DNA from: Acidobacteria bacterium AH-259-G07
GTDB taxonomy: Bacteria > Acidobacteriota > UBA6911 > RPQK01 > JADFOI01
NCBI GenBank assembly: GCA_027717925.1
Contig: JALLON010000105.1
Coordinates: 1-8,901, forward strand
Direction: 5' to 3'
Length of the DNA stretch: 8,901 nucleotides
The notes beneath the pieces were generated by a model. The model saw only the letters and a program-made list of their open reading frames with translations. It did no database searches and was not told the DNA's origin. The position numbers were made by a program, and so were the translations under genes. How positions within the stretch are numbered: position 1 is the first letter of the stretch; the number at the start of each line of letters is the position of its first letter. Positions 1 to 6,967 of the stretch are shown piece by piece.

Positions 1-58
1 TGCCCACGGGGAAGTGATTTTCTTTACCAAAAACTACCTCAGGATGCTGGGTGTGTGA
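1..58 (+). CDS. C-terminal end of an unidentified protein (partial)
   Basis: A reading frame open from the window edge (first full codon at 2) ends in TGA at 56-58. Its last residues read AHGEVIFFTKNYLRMLGV. The mix of charged and hydrophobic residues looks protein-like, but 18 codons are too few to name a family. It would converge on the sulfatase gene, whose stop lies 36 bases away. An open stretch this short could also be chance. Confidence 0.35.
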   Translation, partial: AHGEVIFFTKNYLRMLGV

Positions 59-94
59 AGGAGGTCCTGATCGGCTCAGTGAACGCGAGTGCAA

Positions 95-1390
95 TCAGTA
101 CGATCCAGCCGAGCTTCGGCTGTGCCACTTCTCGAGCAACTGTCCGGCCACTTTGTCCCCTGTTCGGGCGGCCCAACTCTTCAAGCGGTCCTCCAGTTTG
201 CCGACCTCGGCCGAGTCTTTCATAGCTTCCCAGCGGTTCTTGAGTTCATCCGGATCGTGGATCATATCGTAGAGTTCTGGGGCGCGTACCGTAGAGAGGA
301 TGAGTTTCCATCTTCGATCCCTCACGCAGCGTTCCAGCCCCTTGTCGGGCTGATTGGGATAAGGAGTGTTCTCGATGAACACAGCGTCCCGTCCCCGTGT
401 GGCAGTGCTCCTGGCCATTCCGCTGAGGTCCTGCCCTCCCAAACCTGCGGGTGGTTTCTGGCCGAGAAGGCTCATGATGGTAGGCACCAGATCCACCGAA
501 CTGATCATCTCGGTTGTGCTCCGGTTCTTCGGAATCACGCCAGGCATTCGCATGAGCAGAGGAATCCGAGAGGCGGTGTCATAGCATAGTCGTTTCGAGT
601 GATCGTTCCAGCGATGATCGAACAAATGCCCATGCTCGCTGGTGAAGACCACCAGCGTATTTTCAGCAACACCGAGCTCATCCAGCGTGGCGAGCAGTCT
701 CCCCACCTGCTGGTCGACCTTCGTGCACATGCCGTAGTAGATGCGCCGTCTGCGGTCCTTGGGAAAGAGGTCCCGATACATCTCTTCGTACTCCTTGGGT
801 ACGGAATAGGGTGGATGGGGCGGGTAATAGGCGAGGAACGCATAGAAGGGCGTGTCGCGGTTCCCCTTGATAAAGGCAATGGCATCGTCGGTGATGACGT
901 CCACGGCGTAGCGGCGGTCGTTGTCTTTACCGGGGAAGTAATGATTGGAACCCCGGCCGTCTCTCGGGTAGCCGGGAAAAGTCGTGAACCCCTGAGCGTC
1001 CCGCCGGTCGAGATGCCATTTGCCGAAGTAGCCGCAATCGTAGCCCAGCCGGCTGAGCATTTCGCTCATGGTCAGCGCCTGCGGAGGAAGAGGCACATTG
1101 TTTTCCACAACTCCGTGCGAATGAGGATACAAGCCCGTCAAGATCGATGCCCGATTCGGTGAACAAACCGGCTGAGCGACATACGCTCGGTCAAACCGGA
1201 TCCCGTCATGAGCAAGCTTGTCGAGGTATGGGGTCTGTATTCCCGGCATGCCGTATGCGCCGACGCCGTCCTGCCGGTGCTGATCGGTCAGAATGAACAG
1301 GATGTTGGGCTGTCTCGGATGTTCAACTGAAGCGACCGCAACCGAGAGCAACATCGCGCTGGCTGCAATGATGGTCAAAAGGCGTTTCAC
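95..1390 (-). CDS. Exported sulfatase, formylglycine-dependent
   Basis: This is a 431-residue member of the alkaline-phosphatase-like sulfatase family, which hydrolyses sulfate esters. Residues 1-21 form a Sec-type signal peptide (MKRLL, hydrophobic core, AVAS), so it should act in the periplasm or outside the cell. The mature part opens with PNILFILTDQ; D36 is a metal ligand. The nucleophile motif is C76-S-P-N-R80 followed by ASILTGLYPH, the CxPxR signature in which Cys becomes formylglycine. A GKWHL motif (K124, H126) follows. The second metal site reads TSEHGH (E252, H253) where most relatives have SDHG, a conservative change. Length is normal and the gene looks intact. The start is GTG, supported by AAGGAGAG 7-8 bases upstream. 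Substrate (glycan, choline or aryl sulfate) cannot be told from sequence. No formylglycine-generating enzyme lies in the window. Confidence 0.93.
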   Translation of the reverse strand: MKRLLTIIAASAMLLSVAVASVEHPRQPNILFILTDQHRQDGVGAYGMPGIQTPYLDKLAHDGIRFDRAYVAQPVCSPNRASILTGLYPHSHGVVENNVPLPPQALTMSEMLSRLGYDCGYFGKWHLDRRDAQGFTTFPGYPRDGRGSNHYFPGKDNDRRYAVDVITDDAIAFIKGNRDTPFYAFLAYYPPHPPYSVPKEYEEMYRDLFPKDRRRRIYYGMCTKVDQQVGRLLATLDELGVAENTLVVFTSEHGHLFDHRWNDHSKRLCYDTASRIPLLMRMPGVIPKNRSTTEMISSVDLVPTIMSLLGQKPPAGLGGQDLSGMARSTATRGRDAVFIENTPYPNQPDKGLERCVRDRRWKLILSTVRAPELYDMIHDPDELKNRWEAMKDSAEVGKLEDRLKSWAARTGDKVAGQLLEKWHSRSSAGSY

Positions 1391-1534
1391 GATTGCGCTC
1401 TCCTTGATTCACCCTTCTCGGGGCTGGGAGCCATAAGATTGTGAACTTGTGGATGCACAGGGCAAAAGGCAATCACCACGATCAATGGATCCTTACGCTT
1501 CATCCCCCGCCCGCGCGAATTCACTGAAAAGAAA

Positions 1535-1611
<77 letters not shown>

Positions 1612-2082
1612 ACGCTTGATTTTAAAGGACTTACGGAATCGGAGGGTTGGCCAGATTGGGCAACTGTGCCCAAAACTGTGCCCGAAATCTCATCCAGGTG
1701 TTTCCCGGCTACGTTCGGGGACCGATAACTGACAACAGTTCCAACTTTCCTTCATGACTTCCGAGAATCCTCAGTCGGCTTTACATCATAGTGAAAAAAA
1801 CAAAGACAGAATTGTAGCATAGTCACGCGATGGTTTCTTCTTTCTCTCGTGCTCTTGACAGTCCAGCGAAGAAACGTTCAAGACGCCCATGGGGAAGAAG
1901 GTCTACACGGTGATCGCAGCTGTGGCGGAGTTGGAGATGAAAGATGTTTACCAGGGAGCAAAGTATGTCAATGGAGTTCCGGTTAACAAACTCACCCAGT
2001 CTGTACGATGATACGGTGTGAAGTGCAAACCGATTCGCCCCGCTTCCCAAAGAAAGAGTGCCAAGCGGAACACATGCGAGTA
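1612..2082. other. Gene-poor interval between tRNA-Arg(CCG) and its 5' fragment
   Basis: These 471 bases separate the intact tRNA-Arg(CCG) from a detached copy of its 5' half. I see no convincing gene, only a 40-codon open stretch at 1889-2011. A 10-bp direct repeat, AACTGTGCCC, occurs at 1662-1671 and 1674-1683, about one helical turn apart, and a run of seven A sits near 1794. A possible -10 for the tRNA (TAAAAT on the minus strand, 1624-1619) lies 8 bases upstream of it, but no good -35 matches. The interval may be the remnant of an element inserted in the tRNA gene. Confidence 0.4.
1889..2011 (+). CDS. Possible short ORF or gene remnant, unknown
   Basis: An ATG at 1889 opens 40 codons, beginning MGKKVYTVIAAVAELEMKDV and ending with TGA at 2009-2011. 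The frame stays open upstream to a TGA at 1856. The composition (GKKVY, alternating charged and aliphatic residues) looks protein-like, so it may be a broken gene's tail, but no Shine-Dalgarno precedes the ATG and I recognise no family. It lies in the interval between the intact tRNA-Arg(CCG) and its fragment. Chance is a fair alternative for an ORF this short. Confidence 0.22.
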   Translation: MGKKVYTVIAAVAELEMKDVYQGAKYVNGVPVNKLTQSVR

Positions 2083-2121
2083 TCCGGAGGCCAACGCTCT
2101 ATCCAGCTGAGCTACGGGCGC
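2083..2121 (-). pseudogene. Detached 5' fragment of tRNA-Arg(CCG)
   Basis: These 39 bases equal 1573-1611 exactly, i.e. tRNA-Arg(CCG) nucleotides 1-39: acceptor 5' strand, D-arm, and anticodon stem and loop up to the last loop base. Identity ends abruptly on both sides (2082 and 2122 differ). No variable loop, T-arm or acceptor 3' strand follows, so it cannot make a tRNA. The breakpoint at the 3' edge of the anticodon loop is where many tRNA-targeting integrases cross over. Confidence 0.85.
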
Positions 2122-2183
2122 CGCGAGCAATGGAGCAGTAGATCAAAGGGATAAAGCATCTATTGTTCTATTGCTCTGCGCGG
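2121..2183. repeat. Hairpin-forming spacer repeat between the two tRNA fragments
   Basis: Arms 2125-2143 (GAGCAATGGAGCAGTAGAT) and 2158-2176 (ATCTATTGTTCTATTGCTC) pair over 19 positions. The three departures from Watson-Crick pairing are all G-T wobbles, and the loop is 14 nt (2144-2157). CCGC at 2121-2124 can add four pairs with GCGG at 2180-2183 across a 3-nt bulge. The arms are built from the same GCAATAGA-type octamer found beside the intact tRNAs at 7471-7510 and 7741-7772. The arrangement resembles a REP/BIME or MITE-like element, but no target duplication is visible. Confidence 0.7.
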
Positions 2184-2191
2184 AGCGCTTG

Positions 2192-2240
<49 letters not shown>

Positions 2241-2447
2241 AACCCCCGCGTTTCACAACCTTCTCAATTATAACAGCTTATTGAAATAGCCGGCTTTCAG
2301 TTTAGTAGATTTTTGCCGATTTTCTCAATTTTGGCAGAATCTTGGCTAGATCTATGAGGTGGGGAAAAGGGAGCACAACAACAGGGGGGGATAAGCTTGT
2401 TTGTAGAATTCCAGTATGCTAGAAGAAGCCGAAGTCAAATGTGACTT
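2241..2447. other. AT-rich non-coding flank of the tRNA fragment
   Basis: This stretch is visibly more AT-rich than the neighbouring genes and holds no believable ORF. TTCTCAATT occurs at 2261-2269 and again at 2322-2330, each followed by a similar tail ending in CAG. Such repeats near a tRNA fragment could be integrase arm sites, though that is inference. It also contains the upstream region of the membrane protein gene at 2448; no convincing promoter was identified. Confidence 0.3.
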
Positions 2448-2969
2448 ATGGTTTGGAAAAAGCGTCGGCGCGAGTCCAAGTACACACGCAAACATCAGTT
2501 CATCGATAAGAAGCAACAACTTCGCTTTGCGGTGGTTATCGTCCTTCTTGCCTGGTTTTTCCATCTCTGTTTCTTGGGTCTGGCACTTTCCCCTGCCTAT
2601 GGGCCGTTCTTGATTGGTGAGGACGCAGAGGATGTTCAGCCCATGCTGTGGAACTTTGTCGTTTTCTGCTTAAATCACTGGTGGATTGTGCTGATTTCTC
2701 TTGCTTATATCGGTTCTTGCAGTCTGTTGCTGAGTCATCTAATTTTTGGTCCAATGCGCAGGTTTGAAAATGTCCTTGTGCAGAAGAAGGAGAATCCTAC
2801 GGAACCGGTGCGTTGCAACTTGCGGCGGGCCGATTACTTCCACAAGTTTTCCAAGCTCTTGGAAGAGGTTTTGAACGGGCTTGACGCCATGGAAGGCCCG
2901 GCTCAGATAGGCCAGGGAAAAGGCGCGGGAGCTGAGAAGCCTGACCCCATTGACTCCAAATCAACCTAA
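2448..2969 (+). CDS. Two-helix membrane protein with HAMP-like tail
   Basis: The 173-residue product starts with a very basic stretch (KKRRR, KYTRK), then a membrane helix at about 27-49 and a second at about 78-101, separated by an acidic loop of some 28 residues. After helix 2 comes GPMRRFENVL, then VRCNLRRADY and a helix ending LLEEVLNGLD (about 101-146). This pattern (GP-x-RRFE, an Arg-rich segment, then an amphipathic helix with a D/E near its start) resembles the HAMP-like tail of small delta-proteobacterial-type signalling proteins. No kinase, cyclase or methyl-accepting domain follows, so any signal must pass to a partner. The C-terminus (150-173) is Gly/Pro-rich and probably disordered. 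An in-frame TGA at 2442 fixes ATG 2448 as the first start; its ribosome site is weak. It converges with the cyclase gene. Function is inferred. Confidence 0.7.
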   Translation: MVWKKRRRESKYTRKHQFIDKKQQLRFAVVIVLLAWFFHLCFLGLALSPAYGPFLIGEDAEDVQPMLWNFVVFCLNHWWIVLISLAYIGSCSLLLSHLIFGPMRRFENVLVQKKENPTEPVRCNLRRADYFHKFSKLLEEVLNGLDAMEGPAQIGQGKGAGAEKPDPIDSKST

Positions 2970-3050
2970 CCCGCATTATTCACAAATTCTCTACTGCAGC
3001 GACCAAATCATCCGCCGAGGCAGTAGAGTCGCTCTGAGAAATACGGGTTA
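2967..3050. terminator. Nested inverted repeats between convergent genes; possible bidirectional terminator
   Basis: The 98-bp gap between two convergent genes holds an outer 7-bp inverted repeat (TAACCCG 2967-2973, CGGGTTA 3044-3050) and an inner 9-bp one (CTCTACTGC 2989-2997, GCAGTAGAG 3020-3028). A competing 6-bp pair, AGCGAC 2998-3003 with GTCGCT 3028-3033, overlaps the inner stem. The outer arm includes the stop codon of the plus-strand gene. There is no U-tract, so this is not a classical intrinsic terminator. Confidence 0.35.
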
Positions 3051-3067
3051 AGCTTGCCAGTAGCGGG

Positions 3068-5005
3068 TTAGATTTCCAACAACCGGCCCAGGGCTTCCAT
3101 CACCTTGGGATCAAACTTCCCTCTCTCCGTATCCCTTTCCATCTCTGCGAAAGCGGCGCGGTAGTCCCATCGATCTCGGTAGGGGCGCCAGGACGTGAGC
3201 CCATCATAGGTATCTGCCACAGCGACTATACGAGCACCCAGCCGTATTTCCCCACCCGAAAGACCGGTCGGGTAGCCCGAGCCATCGAATTTCTCGTGTG
3301 TGGCCTTGATGATTTTGAAAAGACCCTCATCCCGATGGCCCATTTTTTTCAAGAGGTGGACCGATTCCAGGCTGTGTTTGGCGACTTCTTCCAACTCAGC
3401 CTTACTCAATCCCCCGGGCCGGTTGAGGAGATGGTGGGAGACAATCGCCTTTCCGACATCCGCCAGATAGGCGGCCTGCAGAATTTCTACTTTCTCTAGA
3501 TCGGTTAGGTCAAATGCGTCGCCCAGGGCGTAAGAGAGAAAGCCGACCACTCGGGAATGGCCGATTGACCCATCGGTTGCTTCCACAGGCAGAACAGTCT
3601 CTTCGGGGTACTCCAACACCTTCTCCACTTCCTCGTGATACCGCTCATAGAGCCACTGGGGAATTTTCTCCCTATCCATTAGAGGGTTCCTTAGATCCAC
3701 GATCTCGTATAGTTGAAGCCCCTTTTTCCTTCCTCGAATAGAGACCGCATCTATTCCTTTCATCTTCAAAGTGGTCTCGGCATAAGCCAGCTTGATCTTA
3801 TCGTCCTTGGGATCTATCTCAAGTGCTTGTATGAGCTGCTCATGGGCCTGCAGGATGTGATTGCCCTCCAAAAACAGTAACCCGACTTGTTTCATTAATT
3901 CCACATCGTCTGGGTTTTCGTCCAGAAGCTGAGAGTAATGGGCCATTTTCTTCACAAAGCCGGGATCTGCCGATTCACTGAAGGACAAAACAGTCTTTCT
4001 TCGCCCTTCGACAAAATAGCTGACCTGCTCGTAGGTCGAGGAGTCAATGGTGACGCTTCCAGGCGTGGACAGCTCCTGAATCCGCGCGGCCACGTTGACC
4101 GCGTCGCCAATAGCGGTGTAGGTCTGTCGTTGGCTGCCGATCATTCCAATGATGGGTTCTCCGGTGGCGATGCCGATGCGCATTTGCCAGGGAAACTTTC
4201 CATTTTTGCCAACTCGTTCTTGCATTTTGAGGCCGGCAATAACCGCTAGTAAGGCATGTCGTTCGTAATCGATGGGAGCCCCGAACTCGGCCATGATTCC
4301 GTCACCAAGATACTTGTCGATATGGCCGTGGTAATCCAAAAGCACTACTTCCATTTCCTGCAGCAACCAGTTGAGGTCGGTGATCACCACCTCTGGTTTT
4401 CTTTCCTCGGAGAACTGTGTGAAGTCTTTCACATCGGAGAAGAGAACACTGATTTTTCTTTTCTCCGTGCGAAGGCGTTTCTCAATGATTAGCTTGACGA
4501 CAGAGTGATCCATGGTGGAGTAGAGGGCATCTTCCAGTTTCTTCTTCAGCTCCTCGATAGCCGCCTTTGATTTCTCGAGACTTTCGGTTCTCTCCGCCAC
4601 CTTTTGTTCGAGATTCTCGGCGTAATCTTTAAGCTCCTTGTCAGTCGCTTCAATTTTGGCTTTTAAGCGCGTGGTCAGCTTTCCCACCATAGTCGCTGTC
4701 AGAATCAAAAAACTGGCCCAGGTAAGGATATTCATCCACAGGTCCCATTCCGTAAAGCTCGGCATGTAGGACTTGGCAAAGAGATAGGCGTAGATGGCCA
4801 CCGTCAATGTACACAGGACGGCGCCCAGAACAGCTTTGCGGAGGCTCAGATAATAGGCTGCAAATAAGATCGGAATGAAATAGAAATTCAGAAAAGCTAG
4901 CTTGTGCTCGATCAAGTAATTGATGCTGGCGACACTGACCAGAATGACCAGAACAAAGGTCTGCTCAGAATTCTTAATGAGGTAATTTTTGAGATTCTCC
5001 ATCAA
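3068..5005 (-). CDS. Membrane adenylate cyclase fused to TPR-like helices and a degenerate HD-GYP domain
   Basis: The 645-residue protein has several hydrophobic helices in residues 15-110 (membrane sensor region), a coiled coil at about 112-160, and a class III cyclase domain at about 181-345. The cyclase residues are complete: metal-binding D191 (LFSDVKDFT) and D235 (KYLGDGIMAEFG), purine-selecting K231 and D301, and transition-state N304 and R308 (GDAVNVAARI). It should therefore make cAMP from ATP. Residues 355-415 look like one or two TPR units. Residues 480-645 are HD-GYP-like: H483, H544, THEKFDGSGYP and VADTYDGLTSWRPYR are recognisable. However, the HD pair is A515-D516 (LADVGK) and the usual HHE is T569-H570-E571, so two metal-ligand histidines are gone and c-di-GMP hydrolysis is unlikely. 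The caller's start is TTG 5005; ATG 5002, the next codon, may be the real one. Neither has a strong ribosome site. Confidence 0.92.
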   Translation of the reverse strand: MMENLKNYLIKNSEQTFVLVILVSVASINYLIEHKLAFLNFYFIPILFAAYYLSLRKAVLGAVLCTLTVAIYAYLFAKSYMPSFTEWDLWMNILTWASFLILTATMVGKLTTRLKAKIEATDKELKDYAENLEQKVAERTESLEKSKAAIEELKKKLEDALYSTMDHSVVKLIIEKRLRTEKRKISVLFSDVKDFTQFSEERKPEVVITDLNWLLQEMEVVLLDYHGHIDKYLGDGIMAEFGAPIDYERHALLAVIAGLKMQERVGKNGKFPWQMRIGIATGEPIIGMIGSQRQTYTAIGDAVNVAARIQELSTPGSVTIDSSTYEQVSYFVEGRRKTVLSFSESADPGFVKKMAHYSQLLDENPDDVELMKQVGLLFLEGNHILQAHEQLIQALEIDPKDDKIKLAYAETTLKMKGIDAVSIRGRKKGLQLYEIVDLRNPLMDREKIPQWLYERYHEEVEKVLEYPEETVLPVEATDGSIGHSRVVGFLSYALGDAFDLTDLEKVEILQAAYLADVGKAIVSHHLLNRPGGLSKAELEEVAKHSLESVHLLKKMGHRDEGLFKIIKATHEKFDGSGYPTGLSGGEIRLGARIVAVADTYDGLTSWRPYRDRWDYRAAFAEMERDTERGKFDPKVMEALGRLLEI

Positions 5006-5561
5006 TCGCCGCTAGACGAGCCTTCAATTACGCCTGTTTGTTCAAGTAACTGATTCCTTGGTACAGTCCCACCCGGTCTCGTGAGTCTTGTAATCGGTAT
5101 TGTCCAAGGCATGAACTGCTGGTGCGTAACCAGTAAAACCGCATCCGGTGTCGATGATGGGCGTCCGCGCTCCTTTACCGGGGCGCCCGCCTTATGGGAT
5201 TAGAAGGGCAAAACTTTGTTCATCTCTCATATCGGCCTCCCACTAGCCTTTGAACGATGAAATTGACTCATTAGTAACAGCACGCGCTGTGCCACTTCTC
5301 AGGCGCCTTTGTTTAAAGGACGCAACTAAGTTGATATAACTATTTGTGAAACAATGGGTTATGGTCTCCACGGGAGTGAGTTTATAAGGTCGCGGTATTC
5401 CAATTCTGACCATTCAATGTCAAAGTTAGTTTACAGAAGATTCTCCCTCTGGAGTGATTAGTCTAATAATTGCAAGTAGTTAACGATTTTTGTGAGAGAA
5501 GTGTAAACGTGTAAATGGTCGTTGACATCCAGTCGGTATTCGTCCATCACAGGAGACAAGC
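5006..5561. other. Long intergenic region upstream of the cyclase gene
   Basis: I find no convincing gene or RNA in these 556 bases. On the minus strand 5191-5042 is open for 49 codons between stops (TAA 5194-5192, TGA 5044-5042) and reads plausibly (IIDTGCGFTGYAP then a WDCTKESVT end), but it has no normal start. GGGCG (about 5159-5163) and CGCCC (about 5184-5188) could form a hairpin. A 15-mer, GCTGTGCCACTTCTC at 5286-5300, also occurs at 119-133 inside the sulfatase gene. TTGACA at 5522-5527 looks like a -35 box, but no -10 follows at the right distance. The cyclase promoter should lie here. Confidence 0.4.
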
Positions 5562-5654
5562 GTGCTCGGTAAGACCATCAGCCATTACAAAATCCTTGAG
5601 AAGCTCGGCCAAGGCTGCATGGGAGAAGGCCAGGAAGCCCAAAAGCCTCTGTAG
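5562..5654 (+). pseudogene. N-terminal remnant of a Ser/Thr protein kinase gene
   Basis: From GTG 5562, preceded by AGGAGA at 5551-5556, the frame reads VLGKTISHYKILEKLGQG, then CMG, before losing similarity and stopping at TAG 5652-5654. This closely matches the start of bacterial PknB-type kinases: 'GKTISHYKILEKLG' leads into the Gly-rich ATP loop GxGxMG. Only about 21 of some 250-300 catalytic-domain residues remain, so the product cannot be a kinase. The surviving ribosome site means a 30-residue peptide could still be made. Similarity ends near 5621, where a recombinase-like frame begins. Confidence 0.7.
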
Positions 5655-5785
5655 ATCTTGAAGAAGTTCACCTGGTACGGTCTAAAGGTGCCAGCCATCG
5701 GGTTATTGCAGAGAAGCTTGGCATTTCTCACTCCAAGGTCGGACAAAATCCTGAGAAATCACTCTTGACTAAGACGGGACGGTAG
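5621..5785 (+). pseudogene. C-terminal remnant of a serine recombinase (resolvase) gene
   Basis: In a different frame from the kinase remnant, GGG at 5621 opens GRRPGSPKASVDLEEVHLVR, followed by SKGASHRVIAEKLGISHSKV, to TAG at 5783-5785. A basic G+xxGRPK-type linker, then a V/L-rich helix and a helix-turn-helix (ASHRVIAEKLGISHSKV) is the typical C-terminal DNA-binding end of resolvase/invertase recombinases. The catalytic N-terminal domain (Ser nucleophile, about 120 residues) is absent, so this is a broken gene. It ends three bases before the PilZ start codon. Another HTH protein family is possible, but the GRPK-like linker favours a recombinase. Confidence 0.6.
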
Positions 5786-5788
5786 ATC

Positions 5789-6157
5789 ATGGTAAGCCAA
5801 GTGAAGAGGGAAGAGAGGCGCCGGTTCAAACGCTGGGAGATTTTAATCCCGTGCACAGTCGAATGGCAAGGGTCGTCAACCACGGGGCAAATCACCAATC
5901 TCTCCTTTGGTGGAGCATTGATCAAACAGGTGAATGCTGCCCCTCCCAAGGGCACTCCCGTCATTGTTACATTTCAAGTTAAGAAGGAACCGGTCGAGCT
6001 GGAAGGAAGACTGGCTGGCAGAATTGTCCACACTTTCAGGCAGTTCACAGAACGTGGGGATATCATCTGCTTTGGTGTGCAATTCGAGGAACCGGTAGAG
6101 GAAGTCAGGTCGAAGCTGATTCCGGTTTTCCAAACTTTTGTTGGCGAAGTCGATTGA
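5789..6157 (+). CDS. PilZ-domain c-di-GMP-binding protein
   Basis: This 122-residue, single-domain cytoplasmic protein carries both c-di-GMP signatures of PilZ: RxxxR at R11-R15 (within RRRFKRW) and NxSxxG at N37-G42 (ITNLSFGGALI). The rest is beta-rich (VIVTFQV, IICFGVQFEEP), fitting a PilZ barrel followed by a C-terminal helix (EEVRSKLIPVFQTFV). PilZ proteins bind c-di-GMP and alter motility, exopolysaccharide output or other targets; the target here is unknown. ATG 5789 lies just after the recombinase remnant's stop, with only a weak GGGACGG upstream, so transcription may start in or before the remnant region. The next gene is convergent (rhomboid, 82 bp away). Confidence 0.9.
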   Translation: MVSQVKREERRRFKRWEILIPCTVEWQGSSTTGQITNLSFGGALIKQVNAAPPKGTPVIVTFQVKKEPVELEGRLAGRIVHTFRQFTERGDIICFGVQFEEPVEEVRSKLIPVFQTFVGEVD

Positions 6158-6238
6158 GCTTCGGTGTGGTATCTCGGCTTGCGGCCCAAATGATCAAGTC
6201 AGGATCTACAAATGGGATCACGTATAGAGCGGATAGGG

Positions 6239-6967
6239 TCAGCTACGCCAGCGATCGATGCGGCGAGCGTGGTAATGTGGCTGGTTAAAGAAGCGGACCG
6301 TTCGTTGCTTGAACAACCCTACCAGGAGCAAACCAGCTATGAATCCTCCAATGTGAGCGAACCAGGCGACTCCGCCGCCGCCCTGTCCCAAGCTTAAGGT
6401 TCCCTGAAAGAGCTGAATTACAAAGTAAAATCCCAGAACAAATCCAGCCGGGATGTACATCACGCGCCAAAAGAAACCCAACGGAATCAAAACCAGAACC
6501 CGGGCGCGAGGATACAGCAACATGTAGGCACCTAGGATCCCCGAGATCGCACCACTCGCGCCGATGGTGGGAATCGCTGACGTGACGTCCGTTAGAAAAT
6601 GGCTCATCGAAGCGACGAGGCCGGTAAGCAAATAGAACACAATGAATCGTCCATGGCTCATGGCGTCCTCTATATTGTTGCCGAAGATCCACAGGTAGAG
6701 CATGTTGCCGATCAGATGCAAGAACCCACCGTGTAGAAACATGCTCGTCAAGATGCTGAATGACGCGGGAATGGCTACCAGCTCGGAGGGGAGAGGTTGG
6801 GAACCGAAGATAACAGCAGGAATGGCACCAAATTGGTGCACAAACAGCTCACCTCCTCTTGGCCCCAGTGAAATCTGGTAGAGGAACACGAGGATGTTGA
6901 GCGCGATCAGGCCCACGGTCATAACTGGCCTGATCGTGGTGGGATTGTCATCGCGCAGTGGGATCAT
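6239..6967 (-). CDS. Rhomboid family intramembrane serine protease
   Basis: The 242-residue polytopic membrane protein has the complete rhomboid catalytic set: H84 and N88 (HGGFLHLIGNM, oxyanion and helix-2 residues), nucleophile S138 in GASGAISG, and the general base H205 in WFAHIGGFIAG. About six or seven hydrophobic segments begin near residue 16 (VMTVGLIALNILVFLY). It starts MIPLRDDNP, common among bacterial soluble-tail-free rhomboids. Such proteases cut transmembrane helices inside the membrane; the substrate is not evident. ATG 6967 has GGGAGG about 11 bases upstream. Its start overlaps the stop of a doubtful upstream ORF by four bases (ATGA). The C-terminal tail is basic (RRIDRWRS) and probably cytoplasmic. 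It looks intact and is likely functional. Confidence 0.95.
   Translation of the reverse strand: MIPLRDDNPTTIRPVMTVGLIALNILVFLYQISLGPRGGELFVHQFGAIPAVIFGSQPLPSELVAIPASFSILTSMFLHGGFLHLIGNMLYLWIFGNNIEDAMSHGRFIVFYLLTGLVASMSHFLTDVTSAIPTIGASGAISGILGAYMLLYPRARVLVLIPLGFFWRVMYIPAGFVLGFYFVIQLFQGTLSLGQGGGGVAWFAHIGGFIAGLLLVGLFKQRTVRFFNQPHYHARRIDRWRS

Noticed and set aside
107..121. AGCCGA/TCGGCT hairpin as a sulfatase terminator
   Set aside because: It lies within the sulfatase codons, before the stop, and has no T-run after it on either strand.
119..133. 15-mer shared with 5286-5300 as a dispersed repeat
   Set aside because: The flanks do not match and one copy is inside coding sequence; a single 15-base match in a 9-kb window can be chance.
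599..1162. 187-codon plus-strand ORF opposite the sulfatase
   Set aside because: The minus-strand frame carries a full sulfatase with signal peptide and catalytic motifs; the opposite frame has no recognisable features and no ribosome site.
2416..2613. 65-codon ORF overlapping the membrane protein
   Set aside because: It shares the DNA in another frame with the 173-codon ORF, which has clear membrane helices and a HAMP-like tail.
5522..5550. Promoter at TTGACA 5522-5527 for the kinase remnant
   Set aside because: No acceptable -10 box lies 16-18 bases downstream.
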